Source of the DNA: CAVOHU01 sp963843385
GTDB taxonomy: Bacteria > Acidobacteriota > Vicinamibacteria > Vicinamibacterales > JAKQTR01
Reading direction: 5' to 3'
DNA length: 64,000 nucleotides
Assembly (NCBI GenBank): GCA_963843385.1
Contig: CAWJJY010000001.1
Location: 310,001-374,000, forward strand
A program made the position numbers and the translations under genes. Below the pieces are notes generated by a model that saw nothing but the letters and a program-made list of their open reading frames with translations, did not search any database and was not told the DNA's origin. This document shows, in pieces, positions 8,311 through 16,810 of this stretch; position 1 is the first letter of the stretch; every line of letters starts with the position of its first letter.

Positions 8311-9378
8311 GTGATCATCAACGTCGCCGCGGCTCTTCTTCCGGTGGTCGCCTTCCTGGCCATCCTGTTCCTGATGGACAGTTTCAAGCTGGTCCGCTAC
8401 GCCACCATCGCCATGGCCGTCGCGGCGGGGGCAGCCAGCGCGCTGGCTTCGGTGGCCGTGCTCGTCTGGGCCAAGGACGCCCTGCAGGTGTCCGATGCCG
8501 TCGTGAAGCACTATGCGGCGCCCCTGACCGAGGAGACGCTGAAGGCGATTTTCATCGTGGTCGCCCTGCGCAAGCGCCGCCTCGGCTTCCTTGTCGACGC
8601 GACCATCGTCGGGTTCTCCGTCGGGACCGGATTCGCGCTGGTCGAGAACCTCGCGTACCTGCGCTACTACGACGACACGCGGATCGCGCTGTGGATCGTC
8701 CGGGGATTCGGTCCGGCGATCCTGCACGGCACGACGACGGCGGTCTTTGCGATGCTCGCAAAAGGGCTGCTGGACCGGCACCCGGACCGGCCATGGGCCG
8801 TCCTGGGCATCGCGTGGCTCCCGGCCGTCGGCCTTCACGCCCTGTTCAACCTGTTCCTTCTCCCGCCGATCCTCACGACGCTCATCCTGGTGGTCGTCCT
8901 GCCGCTGCTCGTCACGTTCATTTTCGGACACAGCGAGAAGGCGACGCGGGCGTGGGTCGGCGAAGGGCTCGACCTCGACGTGGAGGTGCTGACGCTGCTC
9001 ACCTCGTCGGACTTCGGCGTCTCGCGCCTGGGCACTTATCTGCGCGAGCTCAGGTCGCGCTTTCCGGGGCCGGTGGTGGCGGACATGTTCTGCCTGCTGA
9101 GGATCGAGCTGGAGCTGGCGATCAGGGCCAAGGGCATGCTCATGGCGCGCGAGGCCGGGTTGGAACTGCCCCTCGATCCGTCCCTCAAGCCGAAGCTCCA
9201 GGAATGGCGGTTCCTGCACGGATCGGTCGGGCCGACGGGCCTGCTCGCGCTGACGCCGCTTCGGGCGACCGCGGCCCGTGACGACTGGCAGCGTCACCTG
9301 CTCGAAGAGGTGGGCGGATTGACTCGGACGCGGATGCTGCGCGAGCGGCTTCGGTCGATTGTCCGCCGCCGGCACTGA
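8311..9378 (+). CDS. PrsW-family intramembrane metalloprotease
   Basis: A 355-residue polytopic protein with the PrsW active-site pattern: EE at residues 74-75 (LTEETLKA), FALVEN with Glu112, His139 (ILHGTTTAVF) and His176 (LHALFN). At least six hydrophobic segments occupy residues 1-210. The last 145 residues form a soluble extension absent from minimal PrsW proteins. The start is GTG, with AGGTGGGG 7 bp upstream, 18 bp after the preceding gene. PrsW of Bacillus subtilis cleaves the anti-sigma factor RsiW. A membrane anti-sigma factor is encoded 3 kb upstream on the same strand, which makes it a candidate substrate; that link is inference. A CAAX-protease-like role is the alternative. Confidence 0.85.
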   Translation: MIINVAAALLPVVAFLAILFLMDSFKLVRYATIAMAVAAGAASALASVAVLVWAKDALQVSDAVVKHYAAPLTEETLKAIFIVVALRKRRLGFLVDATIVGFSVGTGFALVENLAYLRYYDDTRIALWIVRGFGPAILHGTTTAVFAMLAKGLLDRHPDRPWAVLGIAWLPAVGLHALFNLFLLPPILTTLILVVVLPLLVTFIFGHSEKATRAWVGEGLDLDVEVLTLLTSSDFGVSRLGTYLRELRSRFPGPVVADMFCLLRIELELAIRAKGMLMAREAGLELPLDPSLKPKLQEWRFLHGSVGPTGLLALTPLRATAARDDWQRHLLEEVGGLTRTRMLRERLRSIVRRRH

Positions 9379-9427
9379 AGGCGGGGAGAGCAGCGGGCCT
9401 CAGCGAGTTGCGGTGGGCACACGAAAG

Positions 9428-9466
9428 AACCCGGGGCCCACCTCTCGCGGCGCGGGACCCCGGGTT
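9428..9466. terminator. Hairpin between convergent genes
   Basis: A perfect 9-bp stem (AACCCGGGG at 9428-9436 with its complement at 9458-9466) lies between the convergent prsW-like and cytochrome genes. It could end transcription from both sides. No long T run is present. Confidence 0.55.
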
Positions 9467-9494
9467 CGTGACTTCGAAACAATCCAGCCGAAAG

Positions 9495-9905
9495 CTAGGC
9501 GTTTTCCTTCTTGTGGCACTCCGGGCACTTCGACGAAACGGGAACCGCCTTCTTTCCGGCTGCGATTTCCTTGGCGTGGCAATCGACGCAGATGCCCTTC
9601 TTGGCCATCGGGGCATGGAATGCCGCCTGCGCGTTGGTCTTCATCGGCGCGGTGACGGTCTTGGTGTGGCAGTTCTGGCACTTCTCCTGCTTCGCCTTCA
9701 TTGCCTTCTCGGGCTTCGAGGCGTGGTGGCAGGTGTCGCACTTGTCGCCCACGAGCTTCTGGTGAGCTTCGTGATTGAACTTCACCCCGCCCATCGGGTT
9801 GCCCTTCAGGACGATAATCTTGGGTGCGGTCTGGGCCAGGGCCAGGGTCGAACCCGCCAGGAATACGGCTGCTACTATGATGGCGATGACACTCAGTTTC
9901 TTCAT
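9495..9905 (-). CDS. Periplasmic tetraheme cytochrome c (class III / c7-like)
   Basis: A 136-residue protein with a signal peptide (residues 1-24, ending ALA-Q) and four CXXCH haem-binding motifs (CDTCH, CQNCH, CVDCH, CPECH). Upstream histidines (FNHEAH, AFHAP) can act as distal ligands. Length, Lys-rich composition and CDTCHH-type motifs fit cytochrome c3/c7-like electron carriers. A strong site (GGAGGAGGGG) precedes the ATG. It stands alone here, but the window also encodes a very large multiheme cytochrome at 49.6-54.5 kb, so this small carrier could shuttle electrons in the periplasm to such a conduit (inference). Confidence 0.93.
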   Translation of the reverse strand: MKKLSVIAIIVAAVFLAGSTLALAQTAPKIIVLKGNPMGGVKFNHEAHQKLVGDKCDTCHHASKPEKAMKAKQEKCQNCHTKTVTAPMKTNAQAAFHAPMAKKGICVDCHAKEIAAGKKAVPVSSKCPECHKKENA

Positions 9906-10321
9906 GCGATCCCCTCCTCCACTCTGTCGGCTCGCGGGCCACGGGGGGCTCCATGTCCGCTGTTTGGGGGCTCCATGCCCACCGTGGGAGGAACCCGTTG
10001 CTCAGATGAGCCAGTCCGGAATCAACATTCACAGTGTAACCGAAGTGGACCAGCCTTGAACAATGGTTCAGGCTCGTCTTCCGGCGCATTCATCCCTGCC
10101 CGAGCCGCTGCCGTCGCGGGGCGCGCTCCGGAATGAGCCAGTGGGCTAGTATGGGTTGGCGACCGGCGGGAAGGGCTTGGGGCCTGGGGCTCGTGGCTTG
10201 GGGCTAGGTGGTGGGCGCCGGGGACCTGGCGCTGGTGGGCTCATGGCGGCGCGACATGTCGCCAGCCAGGCAATGAGCGATGCCGTTGGCCGGAATCCGA
10301 TCGCCGGAGCGGAGTCCTGTT
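9906..10321. other. Intergenic region with G-rich low-complexity tract
   Basis: No convincing gene. It should hold the promoter of the leftward cytochrome gene and that of tadA. Positions 10172-10240 are a G-rich tract built from variants of GGGGCTTGGGGCCTG. A related tract in the opposite sense lies at about 63331-63363, so this may be a recurrent intergenic sequence of the genome. Confidence 0.5.
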
Positions 10322-10777
10322 GTGACGCACGACGAGTTCATGCTCCTGGCGCTGGACCACGCACGGAGGGCGCTCGACGCTGGCGAAGTGCCCATCGGGG
10401 CCATCGTCGTCCTCGACGGGCAGGTTGTCGGCCGGGGCTTCAACCAACCGATCGGTGCGACCGATCCCACGGCCCATGCCGAGATCGTGGCGCTGCGCGA
10501 GGCCGCGCGCACGGTGGGCAACTACCGCCTGACCGGCGCGACCCTGTATGTGACGCTCGAACCGTGCCTCATGTGCGTCGGAGCGATGGTCCACGCGCGA
10601 GTCGGCACGCTGGTGTATGGCGCGGCGGAACCGAAAACGGGAGCGATCGTCTCGACCTGCCAGGCGCACGAAAACGCATTTCTCAATCACCGGTTCGACG
10701 TCATCGCCGGAATTCTCGACGAGCCGTGCCGCGCGATCGTGCAGGAGTTCTTCAAGGGCAGACGGGCCAAGGTATAA
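10322..10777 (+). CDS. tadA: tRNA adenosine(34) deaminase TadA
   Basis: A 151-residue cytidine-deaminase-fold enzyme. 'TAHAEIVALREAA' carries the zinc-binding His and catalytic Glu, and 'EPCLMCVGAM' carries the PCXXC zinc cysteines. 'VYGAAEPKTGA' and the 'FLNHRF' segment are specific to TadA. It converts A34 to inosine in tRNA-Arg(ACG). I choose GTG 10322 because GGAGCGGAG lies about 8 bp upstream and the N-terminus then aligns with known TadA proteins; ATG 10280 would add 14 residues. A tRNA-Ser gene starts 12 bp after its stop. Confidence 0.92.
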   Translation: MTHDEFMLLALDHARRALDAGEVPIGAIVVLDGQVVGRGFNQPIGATDPTAHAEIVALREAARTVGNYRLTGATLYVTLEPCLMCVGAMVHARVGTLVYGAAEPKTGAIVSTCQAHENAFLNHRFDVIAGILDEPCRAIVQEFFKGRRAKV

Positions 10778-10789
10778 TAATTATTCTGC

Positions 10790-10880
10790 GGAGAGGTACC
10801 GAAGTGGTTGTAACGGGGGCGCCTCGAAAGCGTCTTGTCGGGTGACCGGCACGGGGGTTCGAATCCCCCCCTCTCCGCCA
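10790..10880 (+). tRNA. tRNA-Ser (anticodon CGA)
   Basis: The acceptor stem GGAGAGG pairs with CCTCTCC, followed by the G discriminator and an encoded CCA. The anticodon loop CTCGAAA (anticodon CGA, 10825-10827) lies on a 5-bp stem with one G-T pair. A long variable arm typical of serine tRNAs and a normal TTCGAAT T-loop are present. It decodes UCG. Confidence 0.95.
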
Positions 10881-10908
10881 CCTTTCGCTCACATGTCAAG
10901 CGAAAGGT
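10880..10908 (+). terminator. Hairpin immediately after tRNA-Ser
   Basis: A perfect 10-bp stem (ACCTTTCGCT with AGCGAAAGGT) and a 9-nt loop begin at the last base of the CCA end. Likely a transcript end or processing structure; there is no T tract. Confidence 0.5.
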
Positions 10909-10945
10909 CCCGCGCCGAAGCGGCCAGAGCCGCGAAGCCGGGAAA

Positions 10946-11184
10946 CATCCATCCTTCGCTCAACCTCGGTCTGATACTTGCCTCGGTTGAGCTTCGGCTG
11001 GCAAGCCATCCGTTATCCGAATTTCGGTCTGCTCCCATTTCGGTTGAACTACGGCTCGCAAGCCATCCGTAACTGAAGTCCTTCGCGGAGGTTGTCCGCC
11101 GCAGCCGCGAAGGCGGGCGTACCATCCACCCTTCGCTCGACCTCGGTGTGATACCTGCCTCGGTTGAGCTTCGCCTGGCAAGCC
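10946..11184. repeat. REP-like imperfect repeats downstream of tRNA-Ser
   Basis: Copies at about 10946-11014 and 11121-11184 share CATCCAYCCTTCGCTC, ACCTCGGT, CCTCGGTTGAGCTTCG and CTGGCAAGC. A shorter diverged copy lies between them (about 11015-11072). Within copy 1, GCTCAACC and GGTTGAGC can form an 8-bp stem. Partly repeated spacers (CGCGAAGCCGG / CGCGAAGGCGG) precede each full copy. No protein is supported in this 400-bp stretch. It looks like a small cluster of palindromic intergenic elements beside a tRNA gene. Confidence 0.7.
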
Positions 11185-11295
11185 CAGTACAGACAGAGGC
11201 TGTCACGCCCTGGCCCGCTTGCCCCGCCGTAGCTCGTGCAGCTCAGGCGGGAAGGGCGAAGGCGGACAGCCCTCTCATTCACCCTGCGCGACGCG

Positions 11296-13440
11296 CTACT
11301 TCCTCTTCGGAGCAGGCGCGACGGGCGCCGGCTTCGCCACGAGCTTGATCGATCCGGCTGTCTCGCGCGCACGCAGGACTGCCATCACGTCCTTCAGGGG
11401 CAGCGGGGTGAATTCGCCGGAAAGAAAGTCGCGTATCTCCAGCACCGTCATGTGCTTGTTGAGCAGTGCGCCGAGTTCCGAGTTGAACTCGGTGGGCAGA
11501 CTCGGACCGCCCGCGCCGCGCCCTCGTCCTCCACCACCGCCTCCGCCACCCGCACCTCTGCCTCCGGCGCCGGCGGCGGGTGGAACCACCTCGACCAGGA
11601 GGTTGGCGGCTTCCTTCTCTTCGGCCGACAGCACCGGTTCGGTCACGGCAGGCGGCAGGATCACGTTGCGCTGTGCGGCCTGCAGCCTGTAGGCGGCCGT
11701 CACTTCGTCGAGCAGCGCCGCCGCGCGCTTGTCGATGAGCGGCTCGAACACCGCCGTCTTCTTCTTGCCGGCCTCGACGTCGGTGTACATGACGCTGGCC
11801 GATCGCACGACGCCCTTCTCGACGATGGCTGCGTGCTGCACGGCGACGCGTGCCTCGCGGAACGCCGCGGGTAATGCCGTGGCGTCTGGCGCGTCGGCGA
11901 GATACCCGAGGCCCTTGGTGTGCGACTCGCCCATCCGCGCCAGCCCGCGCCCGAGGTTCTCGTTGACGACCCGGGCCGCCACATCATCGCTGCCGCTTGC
12001 GAGCACCGCCAGGGAACCGAGGCCGACCGCCGCCGCGCGTTTCGATTGCGTCGAGTCGAGCTTGTCGGGCGTGTCCTCGGACGAGTGGTAGTTCATGTCC
12101 GGCCACGTGATGAACATGACGGCGGGAATCCCGTTCTGCATGTAGGTGGCGTGATCGGAGGAGCCGTAGTGTTTGTCGATCTTGATGTAGAACGCGTCCC
12201 GGCTGCCCCTCACCGATTCGACCGGCTGCGATGGCAGGTAGCCGTTGCCGCGGAAACGCACGCGCTCGCGTGAGATGTCGGCCACGTACTCCATCATGCT
12301 CTGCGCGATGTCGTTGAGGTACGACGGGAAGCTGTTTGGCGTCCGCTGCAGGATCCAGTAGCTGCGGCTCGCGCTCACGCGGAGCGACTCCATGTCGAAG
12401 TTCAGGTCGCCGATGATGCGTGCCTTCTTCTCGGGGTGCGCGTTGAGCCAGTAGTTGGTGCCGCTGATCTCGGCCAGCCACTGGAAGTTGATCGTCCGCT
12501 TCGGCCGAGGCAGTTTCCCTTCCTTGATGAGCTTGATGTAGGCGCGGCCGATCTCGAGCGTGAGAGCGCAGCCGGAGTTGTCGTCGTTGGCGCCCTGCTT
12601 GATGACGCCCTCGTAGAGGTGCCCGCCGATCGCGACTTCCTGCGTCGTGCTGCCGTCGCCGGGAATTTCGGCGTGCACGACCTCGCTGCGCGTTGGCACC
12701 TGCACGCTCTTGACGATCGACCGCAGCGTGATCTTGTCGCCCCGCGCGAGCAGGGCCTGCAGCTCGCCGGCCGTGCGCGGCGTCACGTTCCAGGCGGAGG
12801 TGCCTTCCTTGCTGGCGTTCACCGTCGTTGAAACCACCGCGCCGGGATACTCGAGCGCCCGCTGGATGCCGAGCTGGCTCAAGCCCACCACGCCGACCGC
12901 ACCCTTGGCAATAGCCTGGCTGTAGATCTGGCCGAGGCCGCTCACAGACTGGGCCGACAGCACGAACTTGCCCGTCAGGTCCTTGTTGGCAAAATCCGCC
13001 GCCGTGCCGGCGCCGATGTCGACCAGCTCGCCGCTGACATCACCGTTCGAGTTGAGCGAGGCGAGCGAGAGCGCCAGGTCGTGGATGTCGTACAGCTTGA
13101 CCGACTTCGGCGCGGTCATCCACAGCTCGCCCTGCGTCGGCTGCCACGCCTGCCCGTTGGCAAAGCTCTCGACGGAGACGTTCTCGAATCCGTACTCCTT
13201 GGCCAGCCGGACCATCACGTCCGTTTCCAGGAAGTGGCCCTTGTATTCCTCGGGCGGACGCACGCGTTGATACGGTTCCATCAGGAGCACGCTGTGCAGA
13301 ACGCGTTCGCCAGAAACTTCGTTGAGGATTGCGGTCATCTCGGATTGCGGCAGGAGCGTCCGGTCTTCGCGTTCTTGCGCCGGCAGGACCGCCACCAGTG
13401 TGATAACGGCCAGCCCGGCTCCGACGATCAGCTTGTTCAT
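11296..13440 (-). CDS. Secreted M28-family zinc peptidase with PA domain
   Basis: A 714-residue exported protein with a signal peptide at residues 1-21 (ending LPAQ). A protease-associated (PA) insert lies at about 125-240. The M28 zinc core holds 'IGGHLYEG', 'GANDDNSGCAL', 'AEISGTNYW', 'NFDMESLR' and 'DMNYHSSEDT', which supply His, Asp, Glu, Asp and His ligands. The first motif is HLYE rather than the HXD of classical aminopeptidases, as in DUF4910-like members. Near residue 640 is a glycine-rich linker (long run of G with R and A). ATG 13440 is chosen because AGGAGGGCGC precedes it. Role: probably periplasmic or extracellular peptide degradation. Confidence 0.87.
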   Translation of the reverse strand: MNKLIVGAGLAVITLVAVLPAQEREDRTLLPQSEMTAILNEVSGERVLHSVLLMEPYQRVRPPEEYKGHFLETDVMVRLAKEYGFENVSVESFANGQAWQPTQGELWMTAPKSVKLYDIHDLALSLASLNSNGDVSGELVDIGAGTAADFANKDLTGKFVLSAQSVSGLGQIYSQAIAKGAVGVVGLSQLGIQRALEYPGAVVSTTVNASKEGTSAWNVTPRTAGELQALLARGDKITLRSIVKSVQVPTRSEVVHAEIPGDGSTTQEVAIGGHLYEGVIKQGANDDNSGCALTLEIGRAYIKLIKEGKLPRPKRTINFQWLAEISGTNYWLNAHPEKKARIIGDLNFDMESLRVSASRSYWILQRTPNSFPSYLNDIAQSMMEYVADISRERVRFRGNGYLPSQPVESVRGSRDAFYIKIDKHYGSSDHATYMQNGIPAVMFITWPDMNYHSSEDTPDKLDSTQSKRAAAVGLGSLAVLASGSDDVAARVVNENLGRGLARMGESHTKGLGYLADAPDATALPAAFREARVAVQHAAIVEKGVVRSASVMYTDVEAGKKKTAVFEPLIDKRAAALLDEVTAAYRLQAAQRNVILPPAVTEPVLSAEEKEAANLLVEVVPPAAGAGGRGAGGGGGGGGRGRGAGGPSLPTEFNSELGALLNKHMTVLEIRDFLSGEFTPLPLKDVMAVLRARETAGSIKLVAKPAPVAPAPKRK

Positions 13441-13799
13441 GCGCCCTCCTGAAAATTGGCGTGCGGGGCATCTTACGGCAACCCGCCCATTCACACAATC
13501 GGCGCATTCGGGAAACGCTGACGGCCGGCAGGTCGCCTGCGTGGCGGCGAGGACTCAGTCCTTCGATTCACAAGTTCGGTGACGAGCTTGTTCCGTCAGG
13601 ACTAAGTGCTGAGCGAGCGTTTTCACCGGTTGCCGAGCACGAAAACGCCACTGTATATGCGAGTCGAAGCACTTAGGTGGGAAATACAGGCCCTCGAGAT
13701 CCTCCTGCCAGGCGCCAGAGCGGCAAAGTAGATTGAAGGCGGCAGCCGCCTATCCGGGCGATTGGCTCGATTGCCCGCGCAGTGCAGTAGACTCGGATC
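13441..13799. other. Intergenic region with structured repeat
   Basis: No gene seen in 359 bp. It contains the promoter side of the leftward M28 gene, the nested inverted repeat at 13602-13676 described separately, and the upstream region of the ParB-like gene. Confidence 0.6.
13602..13676. repeat. Nested inverted repeat (interspersed element or structured RNA)
   Basis: The outer arms CTAAGTGCT (13602-13610) and AGCACTTAG (13668-13676) are perfect complements. Inside, GCGTTTTC (13617-13624) pairs with GAAAACGC (13641-13648). The 'TGAGCGAGCG' and 'GAGTCGAAG' segments resemble a TTCGACTCGCTCAGG-type intergenic repeat found in several GC-rich phyla. A related fragment lies near 36600-36675. Confidence 0.6.
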
Positions 13800-14747
13800 A
13801 TGGTCAAGAAACGCGCGCCCCGGAGAAAGAAAGCTGCCGCCGGCTCGGTCGGTCTCGCGCCGGCCGACACGCGACCCGGCTCGAACGCGGTGCTGGCGCG
13901 ACTCGCCAGCGACGTCGAGGCGGACGGCGGCTCCGTGATCGGCTCGTACCTCGATCCGTTCGGCGGGCGCGGGCTCCTGGTGGCCGCGCTGCCGATCGAC
14001 CGCGTCGACCCGACGCCCTACCAGCGCGACGCGTCCGACACGCACGTCAAACGGCTGATGACGGTCATCGAGAAGATCGGCCGCTTCCTGGACCCCCTCA
14101 TCGTCATGCGCCAGGACGACCGGTACTGGACGCCCAACGGCAACCACCGCCTGCAGGCGATGAAGAAGCTCGGCGCGAAGAGTGTCGTCGCGCTGGTCGT
14201 GCCAGAGGCCGAGGTGGCGTTCAAGATTCTCGCGCTCAACACCGAGAAGGCGCACAACCTCCGTGAGAAATCGCTCGAGACGCTCCGCATGGCGCGCGCG
14301 ATGCCGCCATCCGATCCCGAGGGCGAGCACGCATTCGAGTTCGAGCAGGCGCCGTTTCTCACCCTGGGCTTCTGCTACGAGCAGCGGCCGCGCTTCAGCG
14401 GCGGCGCCTACCAGTCCGTCCTGAGGCGCATCGAGGAGTTTCTCGACATGCCGCTCAAGAAGGCTCTCGCCGAGCGAGAGAAGCGTGCGGCGCGGATTCT
14501 CGACATCGACGACAAGGTCACCGGAATCATCGCAGTCCTGAAGGAGCGCGGGCTGACGAGCCCGTACCTGCGCCCGTTCGTCGTCGCGCGGATCAACCCG
14601 ATCCGATTCTCGAAGGCCGAATCGTTCGACTTCGACGACGTGCTGGAGAAGATGAAGAAGGGGGCGGCGAAGTTCAACACGGATCGCGTCAAACAGGAAG
14701 ACATCGCGCGGATGGGCGGAGGGCCTGTCGAGGAAGAAGGTCCCTAG
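13800..14747 (+). CDS. ParB/sulfiredoxin-fold nuclease-like protein
   Basis: A 315-residue protein with a ParB N-terminal-like domain at about residues 65-150. 'VDPTPYQRDASDTHVKRLM', 'FLDPLIVMRQDDRYW' and 'PNGNHRLQAMKKLGAKSV' match the NGNHRLxA nucleotide-binding box. The N-terminus is Lys/Arg-rich. No parA, plasmid genes or phage genes are nearby, so chromosome partitioning is unlikely for this copy. A DNA-modification or regulatory role is possible but not shown. The ribosome-binding site is weak. The C-terminal half (about 200-315) is helical and not recognised. Confidence 0.75.
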   Translation: MVKKRAPRRKKAAAGSVGLAPADTRPGSNAVLARLASDVEADGGSVIGSYLDPFGGRGLLVAALPIDRVDPTPYQRDASDTHVKRLMTVIEKIGRFLDPLIVMRQDDRYWTPNGNHRLQAMKKLGAKSVVALVVPEAEVAFKILALNTEKAHNLREKSLETLRMARAMPPSDPEGEHAFEFEQAPFLTLGFCYEQRPRFSGGAYQSVLRRIEEFLDMPLKKALAEREKRAARILDIDDKVTGIIAVLKERGLTSPYLRPFVVARINPIRFSKAESFDFDDVLEKMKKGAAKFNTDRVKQEDIARMGGGPVEEEGP

Positions 14748-14821
14748 TCGGCCCCTGGGGCCTTGAATCCCCGCCCTCGATGTAGCATCAGGTAGAGGAA
14801 CAGAACAGGAGGAGCCCGTTC

Positions 14822-15304
14822 ATGAACGTCGAATACCTGCGCCGCGTGTTCACCCGGGATGCCTCGACCCTGCGCGACGAACTGCTTGCGTACCCCGACG
14901 AGACACAGATCTGGGCAATGCCTCCCGGAACGAAGAACCCCGCGGGCTCACTGGTGCTGCACCTCTGCGGCAACCTCCAGTATTTCGTGGGCGCTCAATT
15001 CGGAGGCACCGGATACGTCAGGAACCGCGACGCCGAGTTCAGCCGGAGAGACGTACCACGGGCGGAACTGCTGGCCGAGTGCGACGCCGCCCTCGAGGCG
15101 GTCAACCGCGGATTTGAGGCCCTGACCGACGAAGCCCTCTCGAAGCCGTTCGCGGTTCCCCTGGCGGGCGCAACGCTGCCGACCGGACTGGCGCTGCTTC
15201 ACATGGCGACCCACCTGGCGTACCACCTCGGCCAGATCGACTACCACCGGCGGCTGGTGACCGGAGAATACGGCGCGGTCAAGGCACTGCCGATTCCGGT
15301 CTGA
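14822..15304 (+). CDS. DinB/YfiT-like four-helix metalloprotein
   Basis: A 160-residue DinB-superfamily protein. Candidate metal ligands are in 'LVLHLCGNLQYF' (about residue 45) and 'HMATHLAYHLGQIDYHR' (about 130-146), the His triad typical of the family. AGGAGGAG lies 8 bp before the ATG. DinB-like proteins bind a metal and are often thiol-dependent transferases; the substrate here is unknown. A second, distinct DinB protein is at 30987-31538. Confidence 0.85.
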   Translation: MNVEYLRRVFTRDASTLRDELLAYPDETQIWAMPPGTKNPAGSLVLHLCGNLQYFVGAQFGGTGYVRNRDAEFSRRDVPRAELLAECDAALEAVNRGFEALTDEALSKPFAVPLAGATLPTGLALLHMATHLAYHLGQIDYHRRLVTGEYGAVKALPIPV

Positions 15305-15381
15305 CAGGCGCTCGTGAGTCGAGAGCGCTCGCGACCCGCTGCGGTTGCCGCACAGGTGGCGTCTGCTACACTTCGAAAAAG

Positions 15382-16785
15382 ATGTCCCGGGCCAGTGCAG
15401 ACGAAGCGTTCGCGCGCGGCCTGTCCGAATACCAGGCACGGCGCTTCGAGTCGGCGGCGTCGCATTTCCGGGCGGCGCTCGCTCGCAGCCCGCGCCACGC
15501 CGAAGCGCTCCATCACCTCGGCCTCGTCACCCAGCTCACGGGCCACCCTCGTCTCGCACTGCCGATCCTGCAGCAGTCCGTCGCCGCCAAGCCGCGCGAC
15601 GCGATCTACGCGCTGAACCTCGGGAACCTGTTCTACCAGCTGGGCCGCTTCTCCGACGCCATCGACCACTGGAAACGCGCGGCCCGGATCAAACCCGCCT
15701 TCGAAGACGCCTGGAACAACATCGGCCTCCTTCTCTTCGAGAGAGGCGATCACGGCGGGGCGGCCGAGGCGTTTCACCGTCTCACGAAGCTGAATCCGGT
15801 GTCGTCTGAGGCATTTCGCCGCCTGGGTCAATCGCTGCGCGGCGAGGGACGGCCGGCGGAGGCCCGTGAGGCCCTCCAGCGCGCACGGGCGTTGACGCGG
15901 GATCCAGATGCCTTGAAGCAATTCGGCTGCGCCCGGGCAGTCGCGGGCCGACCCGAGGCAGCCATTCGCGCGTTTCGACGAGCGGTCAGGATTTCGCCCG
16001 AACGTGCTGATCTGCACTACGAGCTCGCCGACGCGTTTCTGGATGCGGGACGGCCCGACGACGCCCGCAGGGCATGCCGGCGGGTCCTGGCGCTCGACGC
16101 CTCGCACTGGTCCGCCCGCGTTCTTCTGGCCGTGCTCGACGGCCAGTCGCCATCGACGCTTCCACCCGAACACGTCAAAGCGCAGTTCGATAGTTTCGCG
16201 CCACGTTTTGAGCGACACCTGGTCGAGGAGCTGAACTATCGCGGCCCGGAACTCCTCGTACGTGCGGTGAAGAGCGTCTTGCCTGTCGGGAAACGGCGAG
16301 GGAGATGGTTGCGGGTTCTCGATGCGGGCTGCGGCACAGGCCTGGCCGCGCCGCTGCTCAGGCCGATCGCGAACCGCCTGTCGGGCGTGGACCTGTCGCC
16401 GGGCATGCTGGCGCGCGCTCGCGAACGCCGGCTGTACGACGCCTTGATCGCCGGCGACCTGGTCGGGGCGATGAGGCGCCGCCCTCGACGATTCGACCTC
16501 GTGTTTGCGGCGGACGTGTTCATCTACGTCGGCGAACTGGCGGGCCCGTTTCGGGCGGCGCACCGTGCTCTCGTAGCGCGAGGGCTGCTGGCATTCACGG
16601 CGGAGACGGCGGATGGAAACGGCTGCCACCTCCAGCCGAGCCAGCGCTACACGCACTCCCTCGCCTACATCCGACAGACCGCCCGCCAGAGCGGCTTCGC
16701 GGTCCGACGGCTGCGAACCGCCACGCTGCGTTATGAGTACGGCGCGCCGGTGCACGCCGCCATCGTCGTGCTCCAGAAAACGTGA
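15382..16785 (+). CDS. TPR-repeat SAM-dependent methyltransferase
   Basis: A 467-residue two-part protein. Residues 1-260 are about seven tetratricopeptide repeats ('AEALHHLGLVTQLTGHPRLA', 'AIYALNLGNLFYQLGRFSDA', and further copies). Residues 270-467 are a class I SAM methyltransferase with motif I 'VLDAGCGTGLAAPLL', 'GVDLSPGMLARAR' and 'FDLVFAADVFIYVGE'. 'FDSFAPRFERHLVEELNYRGP' matches the linker of this TPR-methyltransferase family. A paralogue of exactly the same length (467 residues) lies at 44580-45983 beside the peptide locus. The substrate is unknown; TPRs suggest a protein or peptide target. Confidence 0.88.
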   Translation: MSRASADEAFARGLSEYQARRFESAASHFRAALARSPRHAEALHHLGLVTQLTGHPRLALPILQQSVAAKPRDAIYALNLGNLFYQLGRFSDAIDHWKRAARIKPAFEDAWNNIGLLLFERGDHGGAAEAFHRLTKLNPVSSEAFRRLGQSLRGEGRPAEAREALQRARALTRDPDALKQFGCARAVAGRPEAAIRAFRRAVRISPERADLHYELADAFLDAGRPDDARRACRRVLALDASHWSARVLLAVLDGQSPSTLPPEHVKAQFDSFAPRFERHLVEELNYRGPELLVRAVKSVLPVGKRRGRWLRVLDAGCGTGLAAPLLRPIANRLSGVDLSPGMLARARERRLYDALIAGDLVGAMRRRPRRFDLVFAADVFIYVGELAGPFRAAHRALVARGLLAFTAETADGNGCHLQPSQRYTHSLAYIRQTARQSGFAVRRLRTATLRYEYGAPVHAAIVVLQKT

Positions 16786-16810
16786 GGCAGCGGTTTCCGG
16801 GCCGAGGCTG

